Below, piece after piece: positions 1 through 11,179 of a DNA stretch of 64,000 nucleotides. The notes below the pieces were generated by a model, which saw only the letters and a list, made by a program, of their open reading frames with translations, ran no database searches and was not told the DNA's origin. Numbering within the stretch: position 1 is the stretch's first letter; the number at the start of each line of letters is the position of its first letter. Source of the stretch: Bipolaris cookei (taxonomy: Eukaryota > Ascomycota > Dothideomycetes > Pleosporales > Pleosporaceae); assembly GCA_002286855.1 (NCBI GenBank), contig NRSV01000009.1, positions 250,984 through 314,983 of the forward strand, given 5' to 3'. A program made the translations under genes and the position numbers.

Positions 1-660
1 ACCTGGAATATGTGGAGGTGCACTGCTATGTCTCGAAGAGGGTGGCGGGGCAGAGAGTACGGGAGTAAATGAGGGCTCTTCGCCAGAGAAATATCTGCGA
101 TGAAACATGTACGACTGAGAAGACTCATTTCTCGGTTCGAGGCCTAGGATTTTCGGGCCAATGCGTTCAATACGGTTCCCTAGATCATGTGGAAGAGTGG
201 TGTTCATTCCAGCTGCTGATCGCAATACTTGCGCAAAAGAATTGTGATCGGGAGCCGTGAGTTTATTCTTATCAAAGCTGGTCTTCGCCGTGCTGAATTG
301 GCCGACCTCGTTTGCATCTTCAAATTGTTGGCTGTGAGAGTCATGGTATCTATGCAAGGTGTCCCAGCCCTTAGTGTCTTTTATCGCTTCCTCAAAAAAA
401 TCCTGTGGTTCATCGAATATGGAAGCATAGGTACATTGTTTGGTAGACCGGTCGGCTGACTCGTCGGTATCCCTCTCTAGCAAAGGTCCTGTGAAGCCTA
501 TAGTTTCCCTCATGTAGTGTTTGTTGCTTCCCTCAGGCCTGTACTTGTAAAGCTGATGCGGAGACTTGAATGATATATCGAGAGGAGAGAACAACAGCAC
601 TACTGACAAAATGGTATGTCGATCCAAATTCTGTAACTTATTGCGAGTATAGGGTGTACT
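1..660 (-). CDS. Partial gene running off the left edge, unrecognised disordered protein
   Basis: The minus strand is open without a stop from 660 to the window edge, 220 codons, which is long for chance. It is preceded at 661-663 by a CAG that can serve as splice acceptor (the frame meets TGA just upstream), so this is probably an internal exon. The protein is rich in Ser, Pro, Asp, Glu and charged residues, has no membrane segment, and shows no domain I recognise. A possible first exon lies at 1240-1349 on the same strand (ATG at 1349, donor GTAAGG at 1234-1239), but I could not join the two convincingly. The 3' end and stop lie outside the window. Function unknown; confidence is in the existence of a coding exon, not in the full model. 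Confidence 0.5.
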
Positions 661-1239
661 CTGTCAACAGGCGTACATCAATTGCACAGGGAAGCGATTT
701 ATATCAAATGAGCAAACATCCAAGGCGCCATTCACTGGTTCTCTGTGCTTGAACTTTGTGGGTATTGATGTTGTTCAGTATTCCTCGTGATTTATCCATG
801 CATTAGCGGTCGCGTGTATCACTACAATCGGGGCGTCATTCGCTATGACGGCCTTGGACCTGTGCAGTGTTTGACGTTTGCATCATGTGCAATTGGCTAG
901 ATGTTTGCAGTCATTCTAGATCCAATAGTGTTCATTGCTTCCTGTGACTGAAGACCAAGACTTGTTCAATTCTATGAAAGGGTCCAGCTGAGCATATCGT
1001 TATCGCCTGTTCTTTTTCATTCGGCCGCCTGCTTCTGACTCTGTATTCGAATAGTTTACGTAAGGCTGTCGACATGAAAATTGGTTCTATGGAGCAAACT
1101 TGACCCTGAGGCCCAAAAAAGGGAGAAATTGAAGTGATGAGTGTGATCTGAACGACGCATTCGTCCAATTAGCAAACGAATCGGCGTTCAAATATGAATT
1201 TTGACGCTTGAGCAATAAGAGGGAAATTTGAATCCTTAC

Positions 1240-1349
1240 CTTGAAAGCCATAGCAAGGGAGCCTTTGGCCCTTCATAGTGAAAACATGGCGCGGAATGTT
1301 GGCTATCGAAGGATCCACTATCAACCTCCTTAGAGCGTCTAGGCGTCAT
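1240..1349 (-). CDS. Possible first exon of the partial left-edge gene
   Basis: An ATG at 1347-1349 (minus strand) opens 36 codons plus two bases that end at a good donor, GTAAGG (1234-1239). The upstream in-frame stop is a few codons before the ATG. It lies 580 bp upstream of the open exon at 1-660 on the same strand. No intermediate exon could be placed between 661 and 1233, so the linkage is inference only. Confidence 0.25.
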
Positions 1350-2009
1350 GTTGAGGGAAATAGTTGGCACAGTCAAACTACCCACAGGCTACGGGTATAT
1401 TCCGATGGATATCTCTTCACAGCTGCAGTGGCGAACACGTGTCTACTGTGCTTTTGTCCATGAAGTCTGACAAGTCAACCCGCTTCTACGGCTGCTCCGT
1501 ATTGTGGGTACACCTCATATGACGAGTCCATGCACGGGTGTACTTGTGATGGTCTCGGATCAGCCTTCAGGACTACTTACATGCAACTGTCCAGTTGGAA
1601 CAAGAAAACAATTGGGTTGCGCATCCAGCCGTAGCCATTGGCCCATGATTTGCTGCAAGAAGTAGGAAAGATTGTATGCTGTTATTGTAGTACACGCAAT
1701 CCGTATGAAATTGTTATTAGAGTAAGGTAGTAGACTATGGCGCGATGACGTAGTGGTTGCACGCGTAGCATTCCGCTTCTTGTCATTAATTCCGCGCTCT
1801 GCAGTGCCGGGCTATCTTCCCCGCATTGTTAGTAGGCATCATTATTTGGGAACCCCATAGTACTTACCTTCTGTAGCAAGTGGCACATAGACGAGGCAAT
1901 GTAAAAACTCAGAAGTCGACCGCCCTTGATGTGATGACTGTTGGCGTGCATACGAGATTCTTTCCATGTCTGTTGATATCCGCAGCAACACGGAACGTCA
2001 GTCGCCATC
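1350..2009. other. Intergenic, nothing recognised
   Basis: The short open frames here are of chance length and on both strands. This stretch must contain the promoters of the left-edge gene and of the P450 gene, but no specific site stands out. Confidence 0.4.
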
Positions 2010-3698
2010 ATGATTTCCACCATCATTGTAGTTTTGTCCTCGCAACTGGCCAATCATCCAATCCAATCCCTCGTCCTCGCATCAATTCTAATCCCCGTCT
2101 TGTACATTGTCAGCAATGAGTATACTCGATATTCTCGACGTATCAAGGGGTTCTCCGGACCAAGAAATTGGCCACTGGTGGGCAATATTCCAGACATCAA
2201 ATACAACGCGGCGGAAAAGTACCGCGAATGGAGCAAACAATTTGGCGCAGTGTACCAGATCCAGCTTGGAAACGAGCCAGTGATTGTAGTGAACAGTGCG
2301 GAGGCTGCAAGAAAATTGTTTGGCGGCAACAGTCAAGCGCTAAGCTCAAGGCCTGTTTTTTGGACTTTTCACAAGGTGAGTTGATCAAGGATGGGTTAGG
2401 ACAAGTTGACTGAGTGATATAGGTGCTTTCCAACACTGCTGGCACGACGATTGGCACCTCGCCCTTCAGCGACTCGCTCAAGCGCCGGAGAAAGGGCGCT
2501 GCGTCTGCGCTGAATAAGCCTTCTATCGCAACGTACATAGGCCACCTTGACCTAGAGACGAAGGAATTTGTCAAAGATGCTTTCAAATCAGGCAAAGCCG
2601 GAACTGTGGGCGTGGACCCAATGCCCATGATTGAGCGTCTATCTCTCTCACTTGCATTGACACTCAACTGGGGAACTCGCATGGGCAGTCGACATGATCC
2701 CATGTTCCACGAGATCTGCGAAGTCGAGGCCGCAATTTCAAAGTTTCGCAGCACTACTGGAAATCTGCAGGACTACATTCCCATACTAAGGCTGAATCCT
2801 TTCAGTTTCGGTACGAGGTCGGCAAAAGAGTATCGTAATCGCAGAGACGTGTACTTGACCAAACTGAACCGCGACCTGGACGAACGCATGGCGAAGGGTA
2901 TCCATAAGCCATGCATCCAGGCAAACATCATTCAAGACAAAGATGCGGCGCTGAACAAGGAAGAACTGACATCAATCAGTTTGACGATGCTGTCCGGAGG
3001 GTTGGATACGATTACGACACTGGTGCAGTGGAGTGTGGCACTGCTTGCCCAGAGGCCAGACATTCAGGAGAAAGCGATTCAAGAGATACGGCAATTCTAC
3101 TCGGAGAGCGAGCCTCTAGCGGATGCGTATGATGATCAGAAGTGCGGATACATTGTAGCGCTGGTTCGAGAGTGCTTGCGGTATTACACCGTCCTACGAC
3201 TGGCACTTCCGCGGGCAACGGTCAAGGACGTGATGTATGATGGCAAGCTCGTTCCTGCAGGCAGCACAATATACCTGAACGCATGGGCATGCAACATGGG
3301 TAAGTGGTTCTACGTTGCGAAGAAGAGGGGAGCGCGCAATGCTGACTTTGCTATCAGACGCCGATGTTTGGAGCGACCCAGAAGAATTCCGGCCAGAGCG
3401 CTGGCTCGAACAGCCCGACGCGCCGCTGCACACGTACGGGATCGGGTACAGGATGTGTGCAGGCTCGTTGCTGGCAAATCGTGAACTGTACCTGGTGTTT
3501 TTGAGGATGTTGAACAGCTTCGAGATTGTGCAGGACTCGGAGGTGGATGTGCACCCGGTGCGAGGCAGCGCAGACCCGACCAGCCTCGTGACAATGTGCC
3601 GAGCGTACAAGGTCGTGTTCAAGCCACAGAACGAGCGGATGCTGCGCGAGGCCTTGAAGGCGGCAGACGAGCGATTGGCGGAGCATGAGAAGGTGTGA
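2010..3698 (+). CDS. Cytochrome P450 monooxygenase, CYP504-like
   Basis: Three exons, 2010-2375, 2423-3299 and 3358-3698, join in frame to 527 residues. Introns are 47 and 58 bp with GTGAGT and GTAAGT donors. An N-terminal hydrophobic segment (about residues 4-34) is the usual endoplasmic reticulum anchor and is followed by a Pro/Gly hinge (FSGPRNWPLVGN). The I-helix oxygen-binding segment reads GGLDT near residue 315, the K-helix ExxR is ECLR at 371-374, and the haem loop is YGIGYRMCAG with Cys448 as thiolate ligand. The haem loop and the following ANRELYLVF resemble fungal phenylacetate hydroxylases (CYP504, PhacA/PhacB), which act on aromatic acids in tyrosine and phenylalanine catabolism. 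Substrate assignment is inference from that resemblance. All key residues are present, so the gene looks functional. It stands alone with no obvious cluster partner. Confidence 0.9.
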
Positions 3699-4072
3699 AG
3701 GTTGGATTCATAGGGTTGGGAGATGGGAGATGGGAGATGGGTGTCTTCTAGCATCGACTTTTGTGTTTTGGTGTGTACTTAGTAGTAGTAATGCGTACAT
3801 AGTATGTATGTCCCTACCTACATATGTGTGCACCCACCCATTGCCCCACTCGCCGGCTGCATGCCCTGGCCCACCTTGTGCGTATCCTCGTCAATGATAA
3901 CCGATACTGCTTATTTTTGAAGTGTGTACACATATACTGTATGTGCACACATGCGTAGTGGCAGCACCGTGGCACGAGTCCATCTGCGCCGTCGCGTCAT
4001 CCCAAACCTTGCTGCACGCGCATTCCCGTCCAACATGATGCCCGGCGTCTCTGCGCGGTAGAAAGCGACACC
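3699..4072. other. Intergenic between P450 and glycosyltransferase-like gene
   Basis: Holds the P450 3' flank and the promoter of the next gene; a TGTGTACACATATACTGTAT-like alternating stretch lies near 3922-3950. No gene seen. Confidence 0.4.
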
Positions 4073-6388
4073 ATGTTCAGAAACACGATGCTGGCCGGCG
4101 ACGAGGAACTGGGCAAGAAGGACGACGACCACCGCTTCAGGCCAGCGCGCAAGCCCGGCTGGCCCGCATGGAGCCATCCATTGCGTTGGCGACGGCGGCG
4201 CACTCTGCTGGCCGTGACGGGCCTGATATTACTCTACTATCTCTTTCACGCCCCTGCCGACGACTACGATGGCGGCCTGACACAGCAGCAGCAATACCCC
4301 TCAGCCCTGACCTCGCCCATGACCCCGACGTACGAGAAGCCGAGCATAGACGATGGCGACAACGACAACGAGCCCACTGGCCCACCGCCAGGCGTGCGCA
4401 AGCCGAGGCGTGGCGACCCTACACCTCATGTCTACGATGGACAGGTCCGCTTCTTCCGCCTCGCCAGCTCCTTGCGATCGTCGGCCTCGTCGACGGGCGG
4501 CTATGACCAGGACAACAGCAATATCCTCTTTGCCGTGTCGAGCCTCAAGAGTACTTCGGTGCTGCTGTCCCTGGCATGCGACATGTCCAAGTGGAACAGG
4601 AACCACGTCCATGTAGCCTTCATGGGAAGGGACGACATCCCTCTGGACGACTTGCTGCAAATCAATGGCATAGACAAGACCGGGTGCTCCGCCGTGTGGC
4701 ACGATGCGCGCCCAGACTATACAGAGTACGTTCGTCCAGTTTGTACGACTGCTCCACAGGCTTGCCGCTGATATACCGTCTACAGATATAGCACAGATGC
4801 GCGCGCTGAGCTGGCCGTGCAAGGGGCTCTGTCGCACATTAAAGCCTTCCTTCACCCTCAGGCTGCTTTCTTCTATGATCCGCAGTCAGAGGACGCTTTT
4901 TTCGTTCGGGCACTGAAGACCAAGGCCAGCGCACTGCACATGCCTCTCATCCAAGTGCCCAAGGACAGATTGGACGACTTCACGTGGGTCACCAGACTCG
5001 ACGCAGGCTCACTGAAGCGATGGCATGACCCCGTCGTAGACATTTTGATACAGGTACCGCCACATTCTTCGAGCGTTTTGCGATTGCTCAAGTCGATCAA
5101 AGACGCTGATTACAATGGCCTGAGACCGCCTCGTATCATCATCGAGTTACCGGCCGAGCTCGACGCGTCCGTGAAAAAACATATGGAGAAGTTCGAGTGG
5201 CCGCCAAACGGCAACGAGCACGGCCTCGGAGGCGGACTCACCATCAGGCGGCGCATCGCGGACAATGGCCACAGCCAGCAAGGGTCGGCGATACGCTTAC
5301 TGGAGCTGTTCTACCCTGCGAGCACTACCAACTCGCACGTGCTCCTGCTTTCTTCACAGGTGCAGGTCGCCCGGCAGTACTTTCACTTTGTCAAGTATAC
5401 CCTCTTGGAATACAAGTATTCTGGATATGGTGCTCATGATTACGGGGGTTTAATGGGCGTAAGCCTTGAACTGCCACCGATGCTCCTGGACAACAAGGCA
5501 AGGCTGGAACCCCCGGGGGTTGGTGATATGAACACAGATCGATACAAGAGATTGTTCCCAAAAGCCGAAAGCGCACCGTTCTTGTGGCAGGCTCCAAACA
5601 GTCACGCGACACTGTTCCTGGGCGACAAGTGGGCCGAGCTGCACTCATTCCTGAGCAACCGAGTAGCCAAGTATCAAGGTTCAGTTAAGCAAGCAACTCG
5701 GAAGAAGCTGGTGTCAGAGACGTTGCCAGCTTGGACTGAGTATATGCTCGAATTCATGCGAGCCCGGGGCTACTCACTGCTATACCCCGCAGTCATGTCT
5801 GATGCACTAGTCACAATACACAACGAGCTATATCATGCTCCAGAGGAGTTTAGTATGCCAGTGACAAGTGCCAATGAGCAGACACACACAACAGACAAGG
5901 AAGAAGCCTTTGTTCGCGTAGAAGAATCGCCGCGGGCGCCCCAAAACGCAGAGCCATCTGCCATGGCTGATGCAGTGCCTCTCCACCAAGCCCTACCCTT
6001 TGACGGCGATCTTCCCGAAATTCCCCACTTACCAAGATTGCTTTACAACGGCCAGCACATTCCAGCTGCCAACGTGTCGACTATTGCACAAGCATATGCC
6101 GACGATTTCCGCCAAGAGATTGGTGGCTGTCAGCGGGTAAAAGGGAAGCACAGGAAGAGGATCGAGGGCGAGGCAGGCGATTTGTTTTGCTTCGGAAACG
6201 AGGACAAGGAGGACTGGGAGGAGGATGAGAGCAGAGAGACAGAGATGTTCAATGCACCTATTGACGACCAGCTGGAGAAGCTGCTAGTGGATGGACTGTC
6301 AACCAAGTTGACACCAGCAAAGGATCAGGCAAGCACTGGGACCGAGAAAGTATCTGATAACCATGTTGATGGCGGTTATGATTTTTAG
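4073..6388 (+). CDS. Type II membrane glycosyltransferase-2-like protein
   Basis: Two exons, 4073-4725 and 4786-6388, join across a 60-bp intron (donor GTACGT) to 751 residues. The N-terminus is a short basic cytosolic tail (HPLRWRRRR) followed by one hydrophobic segment at about residues 47-61 (LLAVTGLILLYYLF), as in Golgi type II enzymes, then a low-complexity stem. The central part carries blocks I associate with a fungus-specific family annotated as glycosyltransferase 2: SSLKSTSVLLSLACDMSKW, DILIQVPPHSSSVLRLLKS and the stretch around VKYTLLEYKYSGYG. The C-terminal about 150 residues are acidic and probably disordered. I see no certain DxD motif and cannot name a donor or acceptor. The family assignment comes from memory of similar fungal proteins, so it is moderate; an alternative is a membrane protein of unknown function. 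Confidence 0.65.
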
Positions 6389-6859
6389 GGAAAAAAGCGA
6401 AGTAGTATGTATGACGAATACAAATATCAATTATTACTACTCTCATTATTATTATGTTGTTATTGTTATGGTTGGAATGTTGTCTTGTATACGTAAATAC
6501 AGTACTATCTATATAGTAGTTGCATATGTTGTGGTGCAAGTGGCGCAGGTGGCGCAGGTGGCGAGCGGGGTTCAGAATGGCTCGGCTCGGCGCCATGCCC
6601 CATTCGCCATGACGCTTGACAGGGCTGGAGATTTTTGGATCGAGAATCTTCATCCATGTCGGCCGCCGTCTTGCCTTCACTGACTTACATGCCGCCTCTC
6701 GCCCCTTGTCTGCGTGCGCAATCCGTCCGGTTCATCTTCTGGCGTTGAAGCATCTTGGGGTTCCTTTTCTTTTTGTCTGTTCTTTCGGCGTCCATTTTGT
6801 TTAGATACCCACACCCCTCCCCAATACACGCTTCAAGACGACAGTAGGCATTGGGCACG
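6389..6859. other. Intergenic with simple repeats; 5' region of rpo41
   Basis: Contains a TTATTATTATG-type AT-rich run near 6430-6470 and three tandem copies of a 9-bp GGTGGCGCA-type unit near 6537-6563. The rest is the presumed promoter and leader of the RNA polymerase gene. Confidence 0.4.
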
Positions 6860-9800
6860 ATGCTTACGCGGGCAGCCGGACGCAAACTGCGCAGAGATGC
6901 CTTTAGGACGCCCAAGGCTCTTTCCGACCAACTGACACTGCCATGGCTGTGTCCCGCACTGTCACGAGCGCATTCGCATACGCCCTCGATGGCTGCACGA
7001 CGCAGCGCACACGACTCGACAACACGACGTCGACAACGCCGCTCGTCACTATCCCTTCCCCTCTCTTCCTTACTTTCTGCTGCACTCCCTATGGCAGTCC
7101 GTCACGAAACACGCTCGCTCGCTACGACGGCCGAATTGCAGCCTCCGCCGCCCTCGTCGCTTTCCTTCAATCCTTTCACCCAAGCCTTTGGCCGTCATCC
7201 ACCCCACGCCGACCTAGCCCGCCTACCGCTATGGGATGCTGCCGATCCCCTGGTCGTTGTTCACGATTCACTGGCTTCGATCCCACAACTTCGAGCCGTT
7301 CCCGGTATCGGGAGCGACCCTACCGAGCTACACCAAAACCTATATGCCTGTCTACGGGTTGGTCGTGTGGATCGTGCCGCTGTAATTGTCAAGCGACTCA
7401 TGACTCTATACAGACCAGATGCACCTGAAGTGATTGACGCACACAATGTCTACCTCCAGACCCTTTTGGACTTGGGCCAATACGACGCCAAAGCCTCGGC
7501 AATGGAAAAGATACAGAGTTGGTATAAAACCAAGATGCTGCGCCAGGGCGTCCAACCCAGTGCCCAGACATTTGTCACTCTCATACGTTCTGCAATGCAC
7601 TTCCTCGACGACAGCGCCACAGAAGATGCTGTCCGAGCATACATTGCCACTGCGCGCGAGTATGGTGAGCATGTTGTTGACAGCATCAATGCTTCACCCG
7701 ACTTTTCCGACGAAGAGTGGGATCTTTTGATTCGTCTGCAGCCCGAGTCATTCAATGAGCCTCCGCCGGTTGAGCAAGTTCAACATCTCCATGTTAGCAC
7801 ACCCGCCGGCCGTACCAATCTTATCGCCCACGGCCTAATACCACATCCAGCACAGGAAATCAAGCCTGTCAAGCAGAAGGGCATGGGTTTGGACTCGCTG
7901 AAACAAGCACTCAACGTCTTTGATCATGTCGACTGTGTCCCCTACCCACACGACATGGAGGGCACGCAAGAGGAGAAGGATCAAGCATACGCTTACGCAC
8001 GACAGATCCAGATGGAGCAGGATGGTATGGAAGCCGCTGTCAAGAGATGGAAAGCTGAGGATGAGAAATTGCAGGAAATTGGCATTCATGGCGTCATGAA
8101 CACAAAGCCCATCCAAGCCATGATGTATGGCTGGTACACCGCCCTAGTACCATTGTTCAAGAAGCGCATTGAGCATGCCAAGCAAGTTTTATTGGAACCT
8201 CCAAAGGCCACAACGCGAGACGACGCCCATGAATACGGGGTTTGGCTAGAGCGATGCAAACCCGAGAAACTAGCGGCTATCACCGTTGCCCGTGCCACCC
8301 AATCTGCGGTAAAAGGCAAAGGAGAAGACAGTTCTGCCCTCAAGATAGCAGCCCTGTCCATCGCCGTGGGTAACGATATTGAGGACTATCTCAATGCCGA
8401 AACCCAAACTCGCCGAGACGCTTTTCTCAAAAAGCAGCGTAAACAAACCCGCCTGAACTTGGTCAGCACACTTGCCAAATCAGGTTCGACATCATCCACA
8501 GAAAAAGCCGCCCAAAGTGCGAAGAGTAACATGTTCGAGTTTGAGAAGGTTGACATGCCTCTCTCAGCTCGGACAAAGCTTGGTGCCATGTGCATCGAAC
8601 AGCTACTTCAGTCGGCAACTCTTGTGGTGACGGCGAAAGACCCGAGAACCGGCAAATCAGTCTCTCGTAGCATGGCTGCTTTCCACCACCAGGTTGGGTT
8701 CCATCAGGGCAAAAAACTTGGTTTCCTAGTGCCACATCACGAGCTCATGGCCAAGATGCGTACAGAGTCTGTTCATAGCATTCAAACGGTCCGGCTGCCC
8801 ATGGTAATTGAACCAAAGCCGTGGACAAGTTTTGAAGATGGTGGATACTATACTGTGCCACAGAAGATTGTTCGTCAAAAAGGTGGTGATAGTGCTCAGC
8901 GGGCGTATGCTCAGCTAGCCATAGAAAACGGTGACATGTCCAAGGTAATGGCCGGCCTTGATGTTCTAGGAAAGGTTCCCTGGCAGATCAATGCTCCTGT
9001 CTTCGACGTAATGGCTCGTGCTTGGAATGCTGGTGAGAGCATTGGATCTTTAGTTGGTGAGGACGCCATCACGAGTCTCAAGCGCCCCTCTGAACCTTCT
9101 GCGGAAGCTTCATTTCAAGAACGATCACGATGGAACAAGGCTCTTCAGGAGTATGAGGACACAATTGGTGGTCTTCATTCCCAACGGTGCTTCCAAAACT
9201 TCCAGCTTGAGACTGCTCGAGCGTATGCCAACGAGAAAAAGATCTACTTCCCTCACAGTGTGGATTTCCGAGGCCGAGCGTACCCAATACCACCTATCCT
9301 CAACCACATTGGCTCGGATCTCTCAAGAGGTCTTCTTAAATTTGCGCATGGCAAAGAGCTTGGTGCTGTTGGCTTGCAGTGGCTGAAGATCCATCTTGCC
9401 AATTTGTATGGTTTCGACAAGGCAAGCTTGCGAGAACGCGAGCAGTTCGCCATGGACCACATGAGTGAGATTTGCGACTCTGCAAGTCAGCCACTGGAGG
9501 GACGGCGATGGTGGACCAAAGCCGAAGATCCGTGGCAATGCTTGGCATGCTGCATTGAGTTGAAGAACGCTTTCGACCTACCTGATCCGACCCGCTTTGT
9601 ATCACAACTACCCGTTCATCAGGATGGAACCTGCAATGGACTGCAGCATTACGCGGCCTTGGGCGGCGACCATGCTGGTGCTCGCCAAGTCAACCTTGAG
9701 CCTTCGGATAGACCTCAGGATATCTACACCGGTGTTGCAGAGCTCGTGAAAGAAATGGTTGCTAAGGATTGCAGCAAAGGCTTACCTGTTGCGAACTTCA

Positions 9801-11179
9801 TAGATGGACACATTTCTCGAAAGGTCGTCAAGCGGACGGTCATGACCAATGTGTATGGCGTCACGTTCATGGGAGCGAAGCAACAGGTCCAAGATGAACT
9901 TCGCAGTCTTTTCCCCCATTTTCAGCCCACGGACAAGGTGAAGTCACTAGGAGTTGTTGCTTTGTACGTCGCACAAAGAATCTTCGAAGCACTGGGGAAG
10001 ATTTTCAACGGCGCACAAGAAATCCAATACTGGCTGGGCGAATGCGGTGATCGTATCACAACATCGATCTCTGCCGAACAAATCAAACGGATTCAAGAAC
10101 GATTTCAAGGAATGGATCCTACGGCAGCGCTATATGACCCGAAGTTTGCTGCCCCCAAAAAGGTCACTGCGCTCCAGATCAACAAGCTAAACAATAACAT
10201 GGAGAAGTTCAAGACTAGCATCATTTGGACATCACCTCTCAAGATGCCCATTGTACAGCCGTACAGAAAAGATAGCGTCCAAAAAATTAGAACCAAGATT
10301 CAGGATATCACCGTCTCAAAGAAATCACAACAGGACGAGGTTGACAAGCGTAAACAGCTGCAAGCATTTCCTCCCAACTTTATTCATTCTCTAGATGCCA
10401 CGCACATGACGCTATCAGCATTGAAAGCCAATGAAATGGGTCTCGATTTTGCGGCTGTACATGACAGCTTCTGGACACATGCATCTGATATCCCAAACCT
10501 GAACATAATCCTTCGCGACGCGTTTGTACGCATGCATACCGAGGACATCATCGCTCGTCTTGCTGCAGAGTTCTCTGCACGCTATGCAGGAGCGATGTAT
10601 CGCGCTACTGTTGTCAACAATTCAGAGGCCGGACGGAAGATAATCAAATGGAGGATGGAAAATCGAAAAACTGGAGGAAAAGTCATGAGAGCCAGTGGGT
10701 CGGTCCGAGCAGAGGCTTCATTCGAAGAAGTTGCACTAGAGGCCAAACGGCAAGAACTGCTAAAGAGCGAAGACCCCAGGCAAAGAAAAGAGGGTGAAGA
10801 GATGGAGACACCGACCAGCATATGGCTCGCGAACCAGGATCCGAAGGCACTTCATTCTTTCCGTCTTCAACTGCTCGGTGAAACAAAAGAAAAAGAATCG
10901 GCAGAACGGCAAACAGAGATCAAAGACGATGTCCTGGATGGGATAGCAGAGCCTTGCACCACTACTGAATCGACCATGCATCTTGTTGAAGACGACGCAG
11001 AAGATCTTGCAAAAGATCCTCAGAGTGGCGGCCTTTATGGGAAGAAGAAACCAGCCTCCCGCATTGCTGCCGATAAGAGCACGATCCAGGTCTGGGTGCC
11101 TTTGGAGTTTCCTCGAATCCCTAAGAAGGGTGGCTGGGATGTTTCCCGACTTCGAGAATCAAAATACTTCTTCTCTTGA
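6860..11179 (+). CDS. rpo41: Mitochondrial DNA-directed RNA polymerase (T7-like, single subunit)
   Basis: A single uninterrupted frame of 1439 residues from the ATG at 6860 to the stop at 11177-11179. This is the nuclear-encoded enzyme that transcribes the mitochondrial genome, called Rpo41 in yeast and cyt-5 in Neurospora. The first about 80 residues are rich in Arg, Ser and Ala without acidic patches, as expected for a mitochondrial targeting sequence. The T7-type polymerase motifs are all present: DFRGRAYP, motif A HQDGTCNGLQHYAALGGD (first catalytic Asp about 922), motif B RKVVKRTVMTNVYG (from about 987) and motif C HDSFWTHA (second catalytic Asp about 1202). The protein ends in the family-typical SKYFFS. 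The N-terminal third matches the poorly conserved extension of fungal Rpo41. Length is close to the 1351 residues of the yeast protein. No intron is needed. Function is near certain. Confidence 0.97.
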   Translation: MLTRAAGRKLRRDAFRTPKALSDQLTLPWLCPALSRAHSHTPSMAARRSAHDSTTRRRQRRSSLSLPLSSLLSAALPMAVRHETRSLATTAELQPPPPSSLSFNPFTQAFGRHPPHADLARLPLWDAADPLVVVHDSLASIPQLRAVPGIGSDPTELHQNLYACLRVGRVDRAAVIVKRLMTLYRPDAPEVIDAHNVYLQTLLDLGQYDAKASAMEKIQSWYKTKMLRQGVQPSAQTFVTLIRSAMHFLDDSATEDAVRAYIATAREYGEHVVDSINASPDFSDEEWDLLIRLQPESFNEPPPVEQVQHLHVSTPAGRTNLIAHGLIPHPAQEIKPVKQKGMGLDSLKQALNVFDHVDCVPYPHDMEGTQEEKDQAYAYARQIQMEQDGMEAAVKRWKAEDEKLQEIGIHGVMNTKPIQAMMYGWYTALVPLFKKRIEHAKQVLLEPPKATTRDDAHEYGVWLERCKPEKLAAITVARATQSAVKGKGEDSSALKIAALSIAVGNDIEDYLNAETQTRRDAFLKKQRKQTRLNLVSTLAKSGSTSSTEKAAQSAKSNMFEFEKVDMPLSARTKLGAMCIEQLLQSATLVVTAKDPRTGKSVSRSMAAFHHQVGFHQGKKLGFLVPHHELMAKMRTESVHSIQTVRLPMVIEPKPWTSFEDGGYYTVPQKIVRQKGGDSAQRAYAQLAIENGDMSKVMAGLDVLGKVPWQINAPVFDVMARAWNAGESIGSLVGEDAITSLKRPSEPSAEASFQERSRWNKALQEYEDTIGGLHSQRCFQNFQLETARAYANEKKIYFPHSVDFRGRAYPIPPILNHIGSDLSRGLLKFAHGKELGAVGLQWLKIHLANLYGFDKASLREREQFAMDHMSEICDSASQPLEGRRWWTKAEDPWQCLACCIELKNAFDLPDPTRFVSQLPVHQDGTCNGLQHYAALGGDHAGARQVNLEPSDRPQDIYTGVAELVKEMVAKDCSKGLPVANFIDGHISRKVVKRTVMTNVYGVTFMGAKQQVQDELRSLFPHFQPTDKVKSLGVVALYVAQRIFEALGKIFNGAQEIQYWLGECGDRITTSISAEQIKRIQERFQGMDPTAALYDPKFAAPKKVTALQINKLNNNMEKFKTSIIWTSPLKMPIVQPYRKDSVQKIRTKIQDITVSKKSQQDEVDKRKQLQAFPPNFIHSLDATHMTLSALKANEMGLDFAAVHDSFWTHASDIPNLNIILRDAFVRMHTEDIIARLAAEFSARYAGAMYRATVVNNSEAGRKIIKWRMENRKTGGKVMRASGSVRAEASFEEVALEAKRQELLKSEDPRQRKEGEEMETPTSIWLANQDPKALHSFRLQLLGETKEKESAERQTEIKDDVLDGIAEPCTTTESTMHLVEDDAEDLAKDPQSGGLYGKKKPASRIAADKSTIQVWVPLEFPRIPKKGGWDVSRLRESKYFFS

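Noticed and set aside
932..1168. 78-residue minus-strand frame between the two left-edge exons
   Set aside because: It starts within a possible intron, cannot be spliced in frame to the 1-660 exon, and has no recognisable features.
2197..2754. 185-residue minus-strand frame
   Set aside because: It lies antisense to P450 exons 1 and 2 and their intron and has no family signature; it is a shadow of P450 coding bias.
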